DNA of 34,295 bases. Source: Paramacrobiotus metropolitanus (taxonomy: Eukaryota; Tardigrada; Eutardigrada; Parachela; Macrobiotidae). Of the stretch, positions 8,801-17,190 are shown in pieces. Numbering within the stretch: the first letter of the stretch is position 1; every line of letters begins with the position of its first letter. Made by a program: the position numbers and the translations under genes. The notes below the pieces were generated by a model that saw only the letters and a program-made list of their open reading frames with translations, was not told the DNA's origin and ran no database searches. The DNA lies in contig NW_026570590.1 in the NCBI RefSeq assembly GCF_019649055.1, positions 1 to 34,295 on the forward strand, written 5' to 3'.

Positions 8801-11800
8801 TGACGAAAGGTCACCAACACTCGAAGAGATAGCTGCTACACAGAAAGAAGCGGCGGTCGCAGCAAAACAATCGCTCGTGCCTGGTATGGAGTGGGCAAAG
8901 CCTATCCCAGTACCAGAGGCACTGGGAATAAAGACGGCCAAAGTGGATAAAAAGAGTGAAAGGTTACGGATATTGAAACGAATAGCTGAAGAAGAACAGA
9001 TGTTCGCGAGCGAAATCCGCGACAAAGCGCTTGAACGATTGAAAGGTCACCAGCTGAATAAAGAAACAGAGATTATTGAAATATCCTCCGACGAAGCGAG
9101 TGTAACGGAAATCGAATGTGGGCAGAAAACCACAACACAGAAGGTGGTTGCCAACCCGCAAACAAACCGAAGGATATTAACTCCAGAAGAACGAATGGGG
9201 AGTTGCGGACACGGTTACTACGAGGATCCGTGTAGAGTGCAACCACAATGGGAATGCACTGAATGTTGCCAAGACGCCTCCCAAGATGACCTTTCAGAAT
9301 GGCCGAGATGTAACGCTGCACTAGCAGACCTTAAAGGTCACGTCCACAAAGAATTGAAAAGTATTATGCGGACAAACGAAATGTGGAAACCACACATCGA
9401 ACGGTATCATTGGAACAGATATCGGACTTGGTTGTCATGTGTGAAAAACTTCATTACGGGGAGAGGAAAATGGCTGAATCATTGGCAGCAACGCGTGGAC
9501 AACGGAATCCAAGACCCTCTTGACCCGGTATCAACTGAACGGAAACTTGAAAGAGAGATAGACTCAATGAACGAGGAAGTACAGCTGTGGGAAGAAGCGA
9601 GGATAGAACTGTTCTGGGACTTTCGTATAAACCATATGTACAAAGGTCAAGGGAGAACAGTCATATTCCCAACAGGACTTGGTACACCGGTATACGAATC
9701 GGTGGTGATATTCTGTAAAGCACTCAAAGACGATAACTGGGAGATATTCGACAAATACTGGAGGGAATTTGAAGCGGAAATTCCTATATTCGATACAAAG
9801 GAAATGCGAGAATTGCAGATAACCCGGAAAAGAAGGTTACCGGGGCTGACGAAAAAAAAGAAGGTGACCTTCGCACCAGATCCAGATGGAGTAGAATACC
9901 CAGAACGAGGCGGTGATACATGGTGCATGTATGAAACGATTCCAAGTGACGACTGGGTCACTGAAGAGCTGATGGCAAATTGCGTTTTTGTTGGTCCTAA
10001 ACGACCTAAAGGTTATGAAACGGTCCAACAGGATGAAGGGGATAAGGTGACTGTAAAAGAAACGGAGAAGGAGGACACAGCTAAAGAGATAGCTGAAGGA
10101 GGATCGAACGAAACGGAGGAATCACGCACATCAGCCTTCAATGTCGCAAAGATGTTAACGGACAGAGGAGAGATGTGGAAGAAGTTTAAAGAGGAGTTGG
10201 AAAAGATATCGAATGAACAGCAAAACCCAGTAACTGAGGCAAAAAACGGGGGAAGGTCACTCGATAACGGTGAGGAATGTCCGCCGGTCGAGTCGACCGA
10301 AAAGCCAAGAATGAGCCCCGAAGAAATTGATGAGTTGGAAAAGTCAAAATTGGAAGAAGAAAGGTCAAACTCTGATCAGTCAGAAAGGTCACCAACAAGA
10401 ATCCGGGTAGCGAGGAGTCACCCGAGAATCGCTGCACGAAATGGAAGAAAAGCAAAGGAAGCGGACAAACCTCTGCTCAAAAATTTAAAAACGAAAAAAC
10501 TTAGCGATTCACGGGAAAATGAAAGTGACCTTTCATTAGAAGATGAGGGAGTTGACGAACGTCCACTTGAGAAAGTTGACAAAGGTCAAGCTACTGCACA
10601 AGAATACGAGAGCAGTGATTCGGACTCTGAATGGACGAGTTCAAGCGATAACTCAACGACTTCAGAAGATTCAGGTGTAAGTGACCTTTCAGAACAAGAG
10701 GACTTACTGGATTTGGATGAAGACGACGAGGTGGATGAAGAGAAAGAAAAGGATATTAAAGTCAGAAGATTGAAAGTGGAAAAGGCTAGAATGTCGAAAG
10801 ATGTGATCAAAGTCTACAGTGATCAAAGAATCAAATTGAAACCGTCAAACTGCACACGGGTAAAGGTCAAGATGGGAAAATATGCACCGGCTCAGAGCAA
10901 GTTGATGTTTACACCGACCCCACAAGTGGAAACTGAAGTGCAACCGTTGGCAGGAGTGACGGATCACAGGGGAAAATACTTTGAAATCGTCATTGCGAAT
11001 CACAGTAGCAAATACCGAGTCGTGAAGAAAAATCAGCTTCTCGGATACGTTGAACCGTACGAACATATGGAAAATGTAAAGGTCAACGCTGGGACAGTAA
11101 AGAACGTACTCGAAGACCCAGAGGTGGACGACACGACGAAAGCGGAACTGACAAAAATAATTGGAAATCTGAAATTAGGACCTGACCTAACCGAAGAACA
11201 AAAGAACGACGTGTACAACGCGTTCTGGGAATTCTGGAAAGTCCTACCGACGTCAAAGAAACCGTACGGAGATGTGAAAGGGGTCACTCACGTTATCGAT
11301 ACGGGAGACGCGAAACCAGTCAAATGTAATCCGGCCAGAACGAGTTGGACAGGCCGTGAATTCATTACAAAGCATATAGAAGAGATGTTGGCACAGGACG
11401 TGATCGAACCGTCAGACGCCGAGTGGAGCTTTCCAGTCGTGCTGGCTGTGAAAAAGAACGGCGACGGAACGATGGGAACAAGATTTTGCGTCAACTACAT
11501 TATGCTAAATAAGTTGACGAGGAAGAATAACTACCCGTTACCGAATCCGGACGAGTTGCTTGATGCGTGTGCAGGCAACAAATACTATGGAAAAATGGAC
11601 TTACAAAGTGGATTCTGGCAGATCCCAATGGATCCAGCGTCAATCAACAAGACGACCTTTGTAACGCAAGATGGAATGTATCGATTTAAAAGAATGCCAT
11701 TTGGAGTTTGTAATGGACCAGCAACATTCCAATTGTGCATGGATAAAGTACTGTCGAAAGCGAAAAGAAAGGGTTGCATTTTCGGGTACATTGACGACGT

Positions 11801-12857
11801 GATTTTCGCCGGAAAAACTTGGGCGATCTTCATGCAGAATTTGAGAAACGTCTTAATGAGTTTAGTCGAAGCGGGATTCACGATCAAACCGACCAAATGC
11901 GAATTCGGAATGAGACAAATGGGATTCCTGGGACATATCCTTAGTGAAGATGGAATTCGAATGGATCCTGAAAAGGTCACCGCAGTATCCGAATTCAAAC
12001 GACCTCAAACTGAACGACAATTAAGGTCATTCCTTGGACTGGCGAACTATTACCGCAAGTTCATAATGGGATATGCACAAAAGACTTGCCATTTGTACGA
12101 ACTGTTGAGACAAGATAAACAAGTGAAGAAGGACTGGACAAAGGTGCACGAAGAGGAATTCAACAGTCTGAAACAACTGTTATGCGAAGGTCCAGTATTG
12201 GCGAAATTTGACCCGGCAAAGCCGACCGTTATTGAATGTGACGCGAGTAAAGAGGGAATCGGAGCGGTATTATCTCAAGATGGCCACCCGATCGCATATG
12301 CGAGTCGCGTGTTACATGGAGCTGAAAGAAATTACGGCGTAACGGAATGGGAATGTCTGGCGGTAGTGTTTGCTGTCAGAAAATTCAAACCGTTTATTGA
12401 TTATGCGGAATTCACCGTAAGAACGGATCACCAGGCGCTGACCAACCTATTGAGGTCGGAAACGAATAAAGTTGGAATGAACCCGCGTTTGACCAGATGG
12501 GCAATGGCGCTGCAAGGTCACCAGTTCAAAATCGAGTATAAGCCGGGAAAGTATTGTGACAATGCGGACGCGTTATCAAGAGCGCCGATCGAAGGGCCAA
12601 CGTGTCACGAAGAAGAATTTGATGAAATCCCAAACTTCGAGGACTACAAGAAGGAGTTTGACACGAAAGAACCAGCAATTGAAATTGGACAGTTGTTCCT
12701 GCAGATGGTGGAACAGAGAGAAAAACGGTTAAAGGTCACTTCAGCTACGGCGAAGGAGTCGGCTGAAAACGAAGCAAAAGTGAACCGCGTAAAAAGCTGG
12801 TTGCCCACCGTGAGTGACTTAAAGGTCACCGGACTTGAAATGGAATCAGAACCTTAG
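5796..12857 (+). CDS. pol: Pol part 1: protease, reverse transcriptase, RNase H
   Basis: There is no ATG near the start; the frame is open through the gag overlap, so it is entered by -1 slippage. Residue numbers below count from the GTG at 5898. Residues 1-590 are low-complexity, with ERSP, KGH and SPQNGTAS repeats. The aspartic protease has DTGA at 648-651. A roughly 1000-residue linker follows, with IPVPEA repeats and an unrecognised Cys/Trp-rich segment (about 1095-1320). Reverse transcriptase starts near 1800 and has YIDD at 1964-1967. RNase H has its first catalytic Asp (ECDAS) near 2115, and further acidic positions (TEWE, TDHQ) are present. Such a long protease-RT linker is unusual for the family. 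It ends at TAG 12855-12857, in frame with the integrase ORF. Confidence 0.93.
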   Translation, partial: RARSVGTGEPTDRPDPKPPDKRGTERSPLQNGTVVNVTTATAIRMPSAQKESGPAIWMPQPQQTAIRMPPQQIETAKWMSSLQKEIETAIRMPSQQQKELVIGKPVQVDKRSPQNGTASGNAQRDQRSPQNGTASENRRDGSATLRTAQQNERSPHCSEEVLAQRRAQRNAKIKQALLNQKKPQNDTAQEVNEQHAKFRKYLAENDKANEPSCDCYGEPKPKFWNCSEDEEEKLIRQKWMEQNIAVTSKDERLPSVGKVQVKSKGASANAKGHGESAVLKGQETDLTLRTAQHKNSEPAQQNSDDSLVDAVTLQRKELWQKVAYRPNGNHGMWIPVTPKAKQKAGMSQEDYWDMRELRTQHERKRLEELVTGKEVERSPNLAPVFNAIEYKNAQADLNNSRNAPPEDKPLNYGEKVPIQKLTGGGFVIKRNERSQDLAQNEQKERSNEMVQMQQSSAVERSRDFSQALQKDANDKSPARTDGMSSQTDPTKTNNEVSAKVIEWMTEKGYDMVTYERSPDEMKDSEEDELKQADQITSEVIEKLRDKRNENRKEELIHETINEVTKGHVDSTKANSQVQNGEKVTSGKVAAEKPADKKKPQKFYDVRTNVPHRIDKLSEILKGHSTSAKGPALPDMDPGPVSLIPVKCKIHTLKIQNGKLPKRIEAYTHEVKVGDIKVNAMLDTGAETSLISKPFCEKNGLHMLPLPPDRLVRINGISGTSGFTVTHYCVAPVTLRKKTSEHSFYVRPKCDDVQVLLGFDFLEKKFVLMDNEGEEEKEDDPKPVAKVQVGKVTELVKQTGNTQTANKTLIPVPEAPGIEQKKTAKKELSTFEQLKLIQLEIENTLNRTLLTQKGREKVIPVPEAPGMTRVQQNEISQRTIPVPEAPEKKSESANVNERKKEPLAPDTDEAIIFLPDGRSMIADNGEQRATEKEYVEKVIPVPEALGKENERSPVTRVVNLKPERTSNLFEPRPATENETEEKDLQRVPERTPNFFEPRSATENDERSPTLEEIAATQKEAAVAAKQSLVPGMEWAKPIPVPEALGIKTAKVDKKSERLRILKRIAEEEQMFASEIRDKALERLKGHQLNKETEIIEISSDEASVTEIECGQKTTTQKVVANPQTNRRILTPEERMGSCGHGYYEDPCRVQPQWECTECCQDASQDDLSEWPRCNAALADLKGHVHKELKSIMRTNEMWKPHIERYHWNRYRTWLSCVKNFITGRGKWLNHWQQRVDNGIQDPLDPVSTERKLEREIDSMNEEVQLWEEARIELFWDFRINHMYKGQGRTVIFPTGLGTPVYESVVIFCKALKDDNWEIFDKYWREFEAEIPIFDTKEMRELQITRKRRLPGLTKKKKVTFAPDPDGVEYPERGGDTWCMYETIPSDDWVTEELMANCVFVGPKRPKGYETVQQDEGDKVTVKETEKEDTAKEIAEGGSNETEESRTSAFNVAKMLTDRGEMWKKFKEELEKISNEQQNPVTEAKNGGRSLDNGEECPPVESTEKPRMSPEEIDELEKSKLEEERSNSDQSERSPTRIRVARSHPRIAARNGRKAKEADKPLLKNLKTKKLSDSRENESDLSLEDEGVDERPLEKVDKGQATAQEYESSDSDSEWTSSSDNSTTSEDSGVSDLSEQEDLLDLDEDDEVDEEKEKDIKVRRLKVEKARMSKDVIKVYSDQRIKLKPSNCTRVKVKMGKYAPAQSKLMFTPTPQVETEVQPLAGVTDHRGKYFEIVIANHSSKYRVVKKNQLLGYVEPYEHMENVKVNAGTVKNVLEDPEVDDTTKAELTKIIGNLKLGPDLTEEQKNDVYNAFWEFWKVLPTSKKPYGDVKGVTHVIDTGDAKPVKCNPARTSWTGREFITKHIEEMLAQDVIEPSDAEWSFPVVLAVKKNGDGTMGTRFCVNYIMLNKLTRKNNYPLPNPDELLDACAGNKYYGKMDLQSGFWQIPMDPASINKTTFVTQDGMYRFKRMPFGVCNGPATFQLCMDKVLSKAKRKGCIFGYIDDVIFAGKTWAIFMQNLRNVLMSLVEAGFTIKPTKCEFGMRQMGFLGHILSEDGIRMDPEKVTAVSEFKRPQTERQLRSFLGLANYYRKFIMGYAQKTCHLYELLRQDKQVKKDWTKVHEEEFNSLKQLLCEGPVLAKFDPAKPTVIECDASKEGIGAVLSQDGHPIAYASRVLHGAERNYGVTEWECLAVVFAVRKFKPFIDYAEFTVRTDHQALTNLLRSETNKVGMNPRLTRWAMALQGHQFKIEYKPGKYCDNADALSRAPIEGPTCHEEEFDEIPNFEDYKKEFDTKEPAIEIGQLFLQMVEQREKRLKVTSATAKESAENEAKVNRVKSWLPTVSDLKVTGLEMESEP
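5878..6671 (+). repeat. Cluster of short hairpin repeats at the start of pol
   Basis: Small inverted repeats recur here. CGCAG-n7-CTGCG occurs at 6133-6149, 6181-6197 and 6343-6359. CTGCG-AACAG-CGCAG occurs at 6228-6242 and 6657-6671. A longer relative, CACTGCAG-n7-CTGTAGTG, is at 5878-5900. Between 5917 and 6085 a unit like acggctataaggatgccgt (ACGGC/GCCGT ends) recurs five times and is read as AIRMP. Several hairpins directly follow an AAAGGTCAC motif. All are inside the open pol frame. Confidence 0.75.
8221..8926 (+). repeat. Five IPVPEA(P/L)G repeats with hairpin potential
   Basis: Copies start at 8221, 8368, 8431, 8608 and 8904. Each has the form TCCCRGTACC-AGA-GGCACYGG(G)A, in which the two arms can pair. 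In copies 3, 4 and 5 the variable positions pair (CGGT with ACCG, or CAGT with ACTG); copies 1 and 2 have a mismatch there. The peptide is IPVPEAP/LG. They lie in the disordered linker between protease and RT. Confidence 0.7.
12855..12857 (+). other. In-frame UAG separating RNase H from integrase
   Basis: The protease-RT-RNase H frame ends at TAG 12855-12857, and the integrase frame continues in the same phase, with its first ATG only 12 nt later (12870) inside an AAAGGTCATGG string. Integrase is normally part of the same polyprotein, so expression requires stop readthrough, termination-reinitiation, or a product lacking integrase. A recent single-base nonsense change is the main alternative. 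Confidence 0.8.
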
Positions 12858-12869
12858 AACGGAAAGGTC

Positions 12870-15140
12870 ATGGGACGGGATGAAACAGCGCAGAATAAAG
12901 ACGACCTTTGGGAAACGGACAAAGTTACACAGGCGTTGAACGAATGTCCGATTAAGTTGTTGAGATTCCCAAAACAGACGAAAAAGAGATACAAACCGCT
13001 ACCACGCTGCAAGGTCATCAAGGACTGGAATGAACTTAGCACAGCGACAGTCCGCATTGTCAACCTGCAAGGTGACGAGGAAGAGGAAGATGACTCGAAT
13101 TTACAATTGCGCAATAAACAGTTAAAAGATCCCCATTTGGCAATGATAATAGACGAATTGGAACACCTACCAGATGCTGAAACGAGATCGAAATTTGAAG
13201 TTCATTACCAGTTGTGGAACGGCATATTGTACCGAGTAAAGGATAAAAATGGAAGACTTGAAAGGTCATATGTGGTACCGTTGTCAATGCGAAGAGCGAT
13301 AATTCACGCATTGCACGACGAGAAAGCGGCAGGACATTTGGGATTCGAAAAGACATTGACAGCAATCCGGCTCCGATATTATTGGGACCGAATGAGTACA
13401 GATGTGAAGAATTACATAACTGCCTGTCAAGGATGTCAATTTCGTAAAACACCAAGGAAATGCCCACCTGGTAAATTGCAAGAGATAAAGGTCGGACATC
13501 CGTTCTTTCGAGTCTACGCGGATCTGAAAGGACCATTGCTACCGACGAAGAAACGTGGATATAAGTACATAGCGGTGTTTATTGACCAATTGACGAAATA
13601 TGTGATCGCTGTACCGATGAAAACGGCAACGGCTAAAGAATTTGCGAAAGTGTTCGTGAAACACGTGATATTGGTACACGGAGCACCGCACATCCTACAC
13701 ACGGATCGTGGACGGCACTTCACAGCTGAAGTTTTGACAAAGGTCACCAATGTGTTTAAGATTAAACACACATTTGGAACAGCATATCACCCAGAAGGTC
13801 AAGGCCAAGTCGAAAGACAGATGCAGACGATTGCGGATGGCTTGGCGCAATACTTGAAAGCGGGAAACGAAAGGAAGTTCAACAAGTACCTCCCATATGT
13901 CATTTCGGCGATGAACAGAGTCGTACACGCCACGACCGGATATTCAGCATATTATATGCTGCACGGCAGAGAAATGACAATGCCGGAAGACGTGGTCACA
14001 AAAACGAATATCCCGGACGATTATGGGACCCCAGATGAATGGGTGGAGACCATGAAAAAGAATTTGACCTTTGCCGAAGAGGTGGCGAGATGTAACATCA
14101 AAGATGCATATGAAAAGAATGCGGAAATCTACAACAAGAAGAAATCGGAACCGAACTTCAAAGTCGGCGACTTTGTATTGATACGGCTCCCAAAGGATAC
14201 GAAACAAGGGAAGAAGGAAAACCAATCGGACTTTAAGTCAAAATATGATAAAGTATGGAAAATCCTTAGCTTCCCGCGAGCAAACGAAGCAGAGGTCATT
14301 GAGCAGAACCCAAAGAAGGAAGCGGACTTAAAGGTCGTCTCAATCGACCGCCTGAAACCATGGCACCCACCGTTGCCAGATGAAAAGTTGGAAGGCAATC
14401 CTCAAGGAGAGATGGAATCAGAGCGAAGTCCACAAAATGATTTGGATCCCCAACGCAAATCATTTTTCGAACCACCTCTGCTACCCGAAAAGGAAAAGTC
14501 GGAAGAAGATAAACTCAGTGAAGCCGAGCATGCTCCGAAAAATGGTACCAGTCAATTTTTCGAACCACGCTCTCTGCTACCTGACACAGGTGGAGATAAA
14601 CCAAAAAAGAAGAGGGGGAGACCGAGGAAAGAGGATAAAGACTTCGAGACAGCGGTTACAATCAAGTTGAACGCAGAAGCCGGAAATTTGGCAGAAAGGT
14701 CACTGGGAAAAGAGACCGAGTCAGGCTCAAAAGTAGCAGAACGTACTGCGAATGAATCTTTAGCGTCCAAAAGGGACTTGCAACAACCCTTTTTTGAACC
14801 ACGCACTGCTACCGGAGACAAAGATGACCTTTCGAAACAGCGAACTGGCGCCGAGATATCAGAGCGCGATTCGAATTTTTTTGAACCACGCACTGCTACG
14901 GTGAATGATAAGGACCTCATAGAAACGAGAAAAGAGGAGATAGAAGCGGTCAAATCTAAAGCTGAACAATTGGGCCGCGATATAGCGAAAGCCATTGATG
15001 AGAGAAAGGTTAAACAGAAGAGAAAGAAACTGACTCCTACAGAATTGTTGACCCAGAAAGGTGAAGTGGAAGATGCGGCCGACAAAGAACTCCTTGATCG
15101 GATAACTAAAGGACGCAAAGACAATAACCCACAAAAATAA
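12870..15140 (+). CDS. Pol part 2: integrase with GPY/F-like module and disordered tail
   Basis: 756 residues. The N-terminal zinc finger (HHCC type) uses His149, His156, Cys186 and Cys189. The catalytic core has Asp218, Asp279 and Glu315, with the canonical 35-residue spacing between the last two. A GPY/F-like module follows (near 430-480, ending in DRLKPWHPP). From about 490 the protein is disordered and repeats FFEPR-type segments that also occur in the first pol ORF. I see no chromodomain. It catalyses insertion of element cDNA into the host genome; the ACAG duplication is its footprint. It is in the same frame as the preceding ORF and separated from it by one UAG. The chosen ATG is the first after that stop. 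Confidence 0.92.
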   Translation: MGRDETAQNKDDLWETDKVTQALNECPIKLLRFPKQTKKRYKPLPRCKVIKDWNELSTATVRIVNLQGDEEEEDDSNLQLRNKQLKDPHLAMIIDELEHLPDAETRSKFEVHYQLWNGILYRVKDKNGRLERSYVVPLSMRRAIIHALHDEKAAGHLGFEKTLTAIRLRYYWDRMSTDVKNYITACQGCQFRKTPRKCPPGKLQEIKVGHPFFRVYADLKGPLLPTKKRGYKYIAVFIDQLTKYVIAVPMKTATAKEFAKVFVKHVILVHGAPHILHTDRGRHFTAEVLTKVTNVFKIKHTFGTAYHPEGQGQVERQMQTIADGLAQYLKAGNERKFNKYLPYVISAMNRVVHATTGYSAYYMLHGREMTMPEDVVTKTNIPDDYGTPDEWVETMKKNLTFAEEVARCNIKDAYEKNAEIYNKKKSEPNFKVGDFVLIRLPKDTKQGKKENQSDFKSKYDKVWKILSFPRANEAEVIEQNPKKEADLKVVSIDRLKPWHPPLPDEKLEGNPQGEMESERSPQNDLDPQRKSFFEPPLLPEKEKSEEDKLSEAEHAPKNGTSQFFEPRSLLPDTGGDKPKKKRGRPRKEDKDFETAVTIKLNAEAGNLAERSLGKETESGSKVAERTANESLASKRDLQQPFFEPRTATGDKDDLSKQRTGAEISERDSNFFEPRTATVNDKDLIETRKEEIEAVKSKAEQLGRDIAKAIDERKVKQKRKKLTPTELLTQKGEVEDAADKELLDRITKGRKDNNPQK
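14462..14905 (+). repeat. FFEPR repeats (T-run plus GAACCACG)
   Basis: Four copies start near 14464, 14556, 14789 and 14875 with a run of T followed by (C)GAACCAC and then CTGCTAC a few bases later. Two more lie in the first pol ORF near 8694 and 8768. They encode FFEPR(S/T)AT-like segments in disordered chain. The spacing is irregular, so this is a dispersed rather than a tandem repeat. Confidence 0.7.
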
Positions 15141-15280
15141 GATTAATGGGGGTTCATGATATTAGGAACGGAAGTTCGAAAGGTGTAAGGGTCATAAGAC
15201 GTACACCGGCCAGTCGTTATCGCTTTCATTGGTAGTGGAAAGGTCACCAAACTCTGACGAAAATTCATCAAAAATGTCAA

Positions 15281-15293
15281 AGGTCAAAGGTCA
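15281..15293 (+). promoter_or_regulatory. Perfect DR1 of the AGGTCA half-site
   Basis: AGGTCA-A-AGGTCA is a direct repeat spaced by one base. This is the arrangement bound by HNF4, RXR and COUP-TF type nuclear-receptor dimers. It is the only copy I found with 1-bp spacing; other motifs in the element are single half-sites. Confidence 0.5.
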
Positions 15294-15785
15294 TCGAAAC
15301 GGGCGTCAGAAAGGTCATTACGGATGAAAAATCAACAGAAAGGTCATCCAATCGAAAGGTCATCAGACTCGGACTGAATCACACGGGAGAAATGAAAGGT
15401 CAAGATATGCGAATTCAAACAGAACTGCGAAAAGGTCACGGGAGTCCGGAATCATCAGAGAGGTCGAAAGGTCCTCAAAGTAGTCAGAACGGTCATCACA
15501 AGGTCATCGAAGAGGAAAGGTCATCAAAAATTGTCGTCCAGTTGAAAGGTCATCAGACTCTGAATGAAGCACAAAAAGAAGTTAAAACGTCGACCGAAGC
15601 AAAAGCGGAAAAAGTGAAAGGTCAATCGAAAGGTTAAGAGACTCTGGCAGAAATCCAAATGGAACAGCCAAAAGGTCACGAAAGATCTAGATCAGCAAAA
15701 ATGAAAGGTCATCAGACGAGATTGTGAAGCCAGATCGCCGAAAACCATAAGGTCAAGTGACCAATGAACCAAAGGTCAAGCGCAA

Positions 15786-16166
15786 ATGAACTCAAAGGTC
15801 AAATGTCAAATGAACCAAGTGTCAAGTGAAAGGTCAAGTGACAGACCAAGTGAAAGGTCACGGGACTTGACAGAAAAAGACGAACAGCCTAAAGGTCAAG
15901 AAACATCTGAAACTGCGACGGAAGAAACTCAACTGAAAGGTCACGGGACTTCAGAAAAAGGGGAGAAAGAAAAGGTCATGCTCCCAATGGACAAGGCAGC
16001 GGCAGAAGCAGAAGCTGCATCTGCGCGACAGGTGTACCAGAAATCGTTGTTTACACTGCTGAAAGAGGCTTCAGCGACGGAGAAACCGAAAGGTCAAGAA
16101 ATTTCACTGACGACCGAGAAATCAAAAGGTCACGAGACTTGGCCGCAAAAAGAGAAGACTGACTAA
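15786..16166 (+). CDS. Possible small ORF in the 3' region (126 codons)
   Basis: An ATG-started frame whose product is hydrophilic and built largely from translated AGGTCA motifs (KGQ, KGH, ERS), with one stretch (about residues 70-100) of more ordered, Ala/Gln/Leu-rich sequence. A shorter frame of the same character is at 15392-15637. I recognise no family. It may be an accessory protein or a by-product of motif repetition; the latter is at least as likely. Confidence 0.2.
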   Translation: MNSKVKCQMNQVSSERSSDRPSERSRDLTEKDEQPKGQETSETATEETQLKGHGTSEKGEKEKVMLPMDKAAAEAEAASARQVYQKSLFTLLKEASATEKPKGQEISLTTEKSKGHETWPQKEKTD

Positions 16167-16720
16167 CCGAAATTGACTCAGTCTTCGTCCGGATCATTGG
16201 CGAGATTGACAACCGATGAGAAACAGTGTCAGGAAACAGACCCAACGGACTCGGCATTCCCCCAGAAACCGGATACGTGCGGTACACCAGCGAAATGATA
16301 CATGCTACCAGAACACAACAAAAATGCGTGGAGAATGGTCATAACTGAAGCGACATTGGATAATATGTCGAACAAATGGAACGACATGACCTTTTAAGTT
16401 ACAAGGCTGTCAACTTCGAACGGGAAGAACTTTGTACTCGAATAATGGCGAACAGATCAGAAACAGTCGAATGTTAATTAGTTATCGATCGAGCACTTGA
16501 ACTGGTGTAAACGTCAAAAACGTGAAAGGTCACCATGCGAGAATGAGCTTAATAATGCAACGTGAAAGGTCATCACGTTAAAGTACCGAAAAGGTCATCG
16601 GAAGCGATTATGATGGTTAAGTATAAAGGTCACGTGACATATTACTTAAACTGTATTCGTATATTTGTGGTTTTCAGTGTTTATAGCACAGAACCAGAAA
16701 GGATAAAGAAATCATGTGGA

Positions 16721-17190
16721 GCATTTATTGGGGTTGAAATTGATTCGGTCTACAAAGCCGGCCCCAAGGGAGTTGTTACGGCAGTTAGCCGGCTCTCCTC
16801 CTTAAGCGATTCAGTGTTATAAATTGGCAAGAGAAACTACGGTAATCAAGCCGGATCTCTTGAAGACGAAAGGGGGCCACAAGCGGCGAAAAAGAGAAAG
16901 ACAACAGGTGGAAATATTAATGGGGTTGAATTTGATTCGGTCCATTAGCCGGCCCCATCAGAGACGCTACGGTGTACTATGCCGGCCACTCTCCTTAAGC
17001 GATTCAGTGTCAAAACTTAACGAGAGAAATAACGGTAATCAAGCCGGATCTCTCGTACCGAAGATGGGCCACAAGCGGCGAACAAGAGTAAAAGATTTAA
17101 TGTGGAAGCGTCATGGGGTAAATTTAATGCGGTAGTTAGCCGGCCCCATCAGAGATGCTACGGTAAACTCTGCCGGCACTCTGGCCGCTC
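16721..17190 (+). repeat. About 190-bp tandem repeat, 2.4 imperfect copies
   Basis: Copies begin near 16721, 16912 and 17105 (the ggggt landmark recurs at about 191-193 bp). Shared landmarks are gattcggtc, GCCGGCCCC, ttaagcgattcagtgt, cggtaatcaagccggatctct and gggccacaagcggcgaa. The third copy is truncated. The units contain GCCGGC palindromes and no AGGTCA motif, in contrast to the flanking sequence. Confidence 0.75.

Noticed and set aside
12870-15140. Chromodomain at the integrase C-terminus
   Set aside because: After the DRLKPW region the chain is disordered and charged; no aromatic cage or chromo fold pattern is seen.
15392-15637. 81-codon ORF as a gene
   Set aside because: It is almost entirely translated AGGTCA repeats with no ordered segment.
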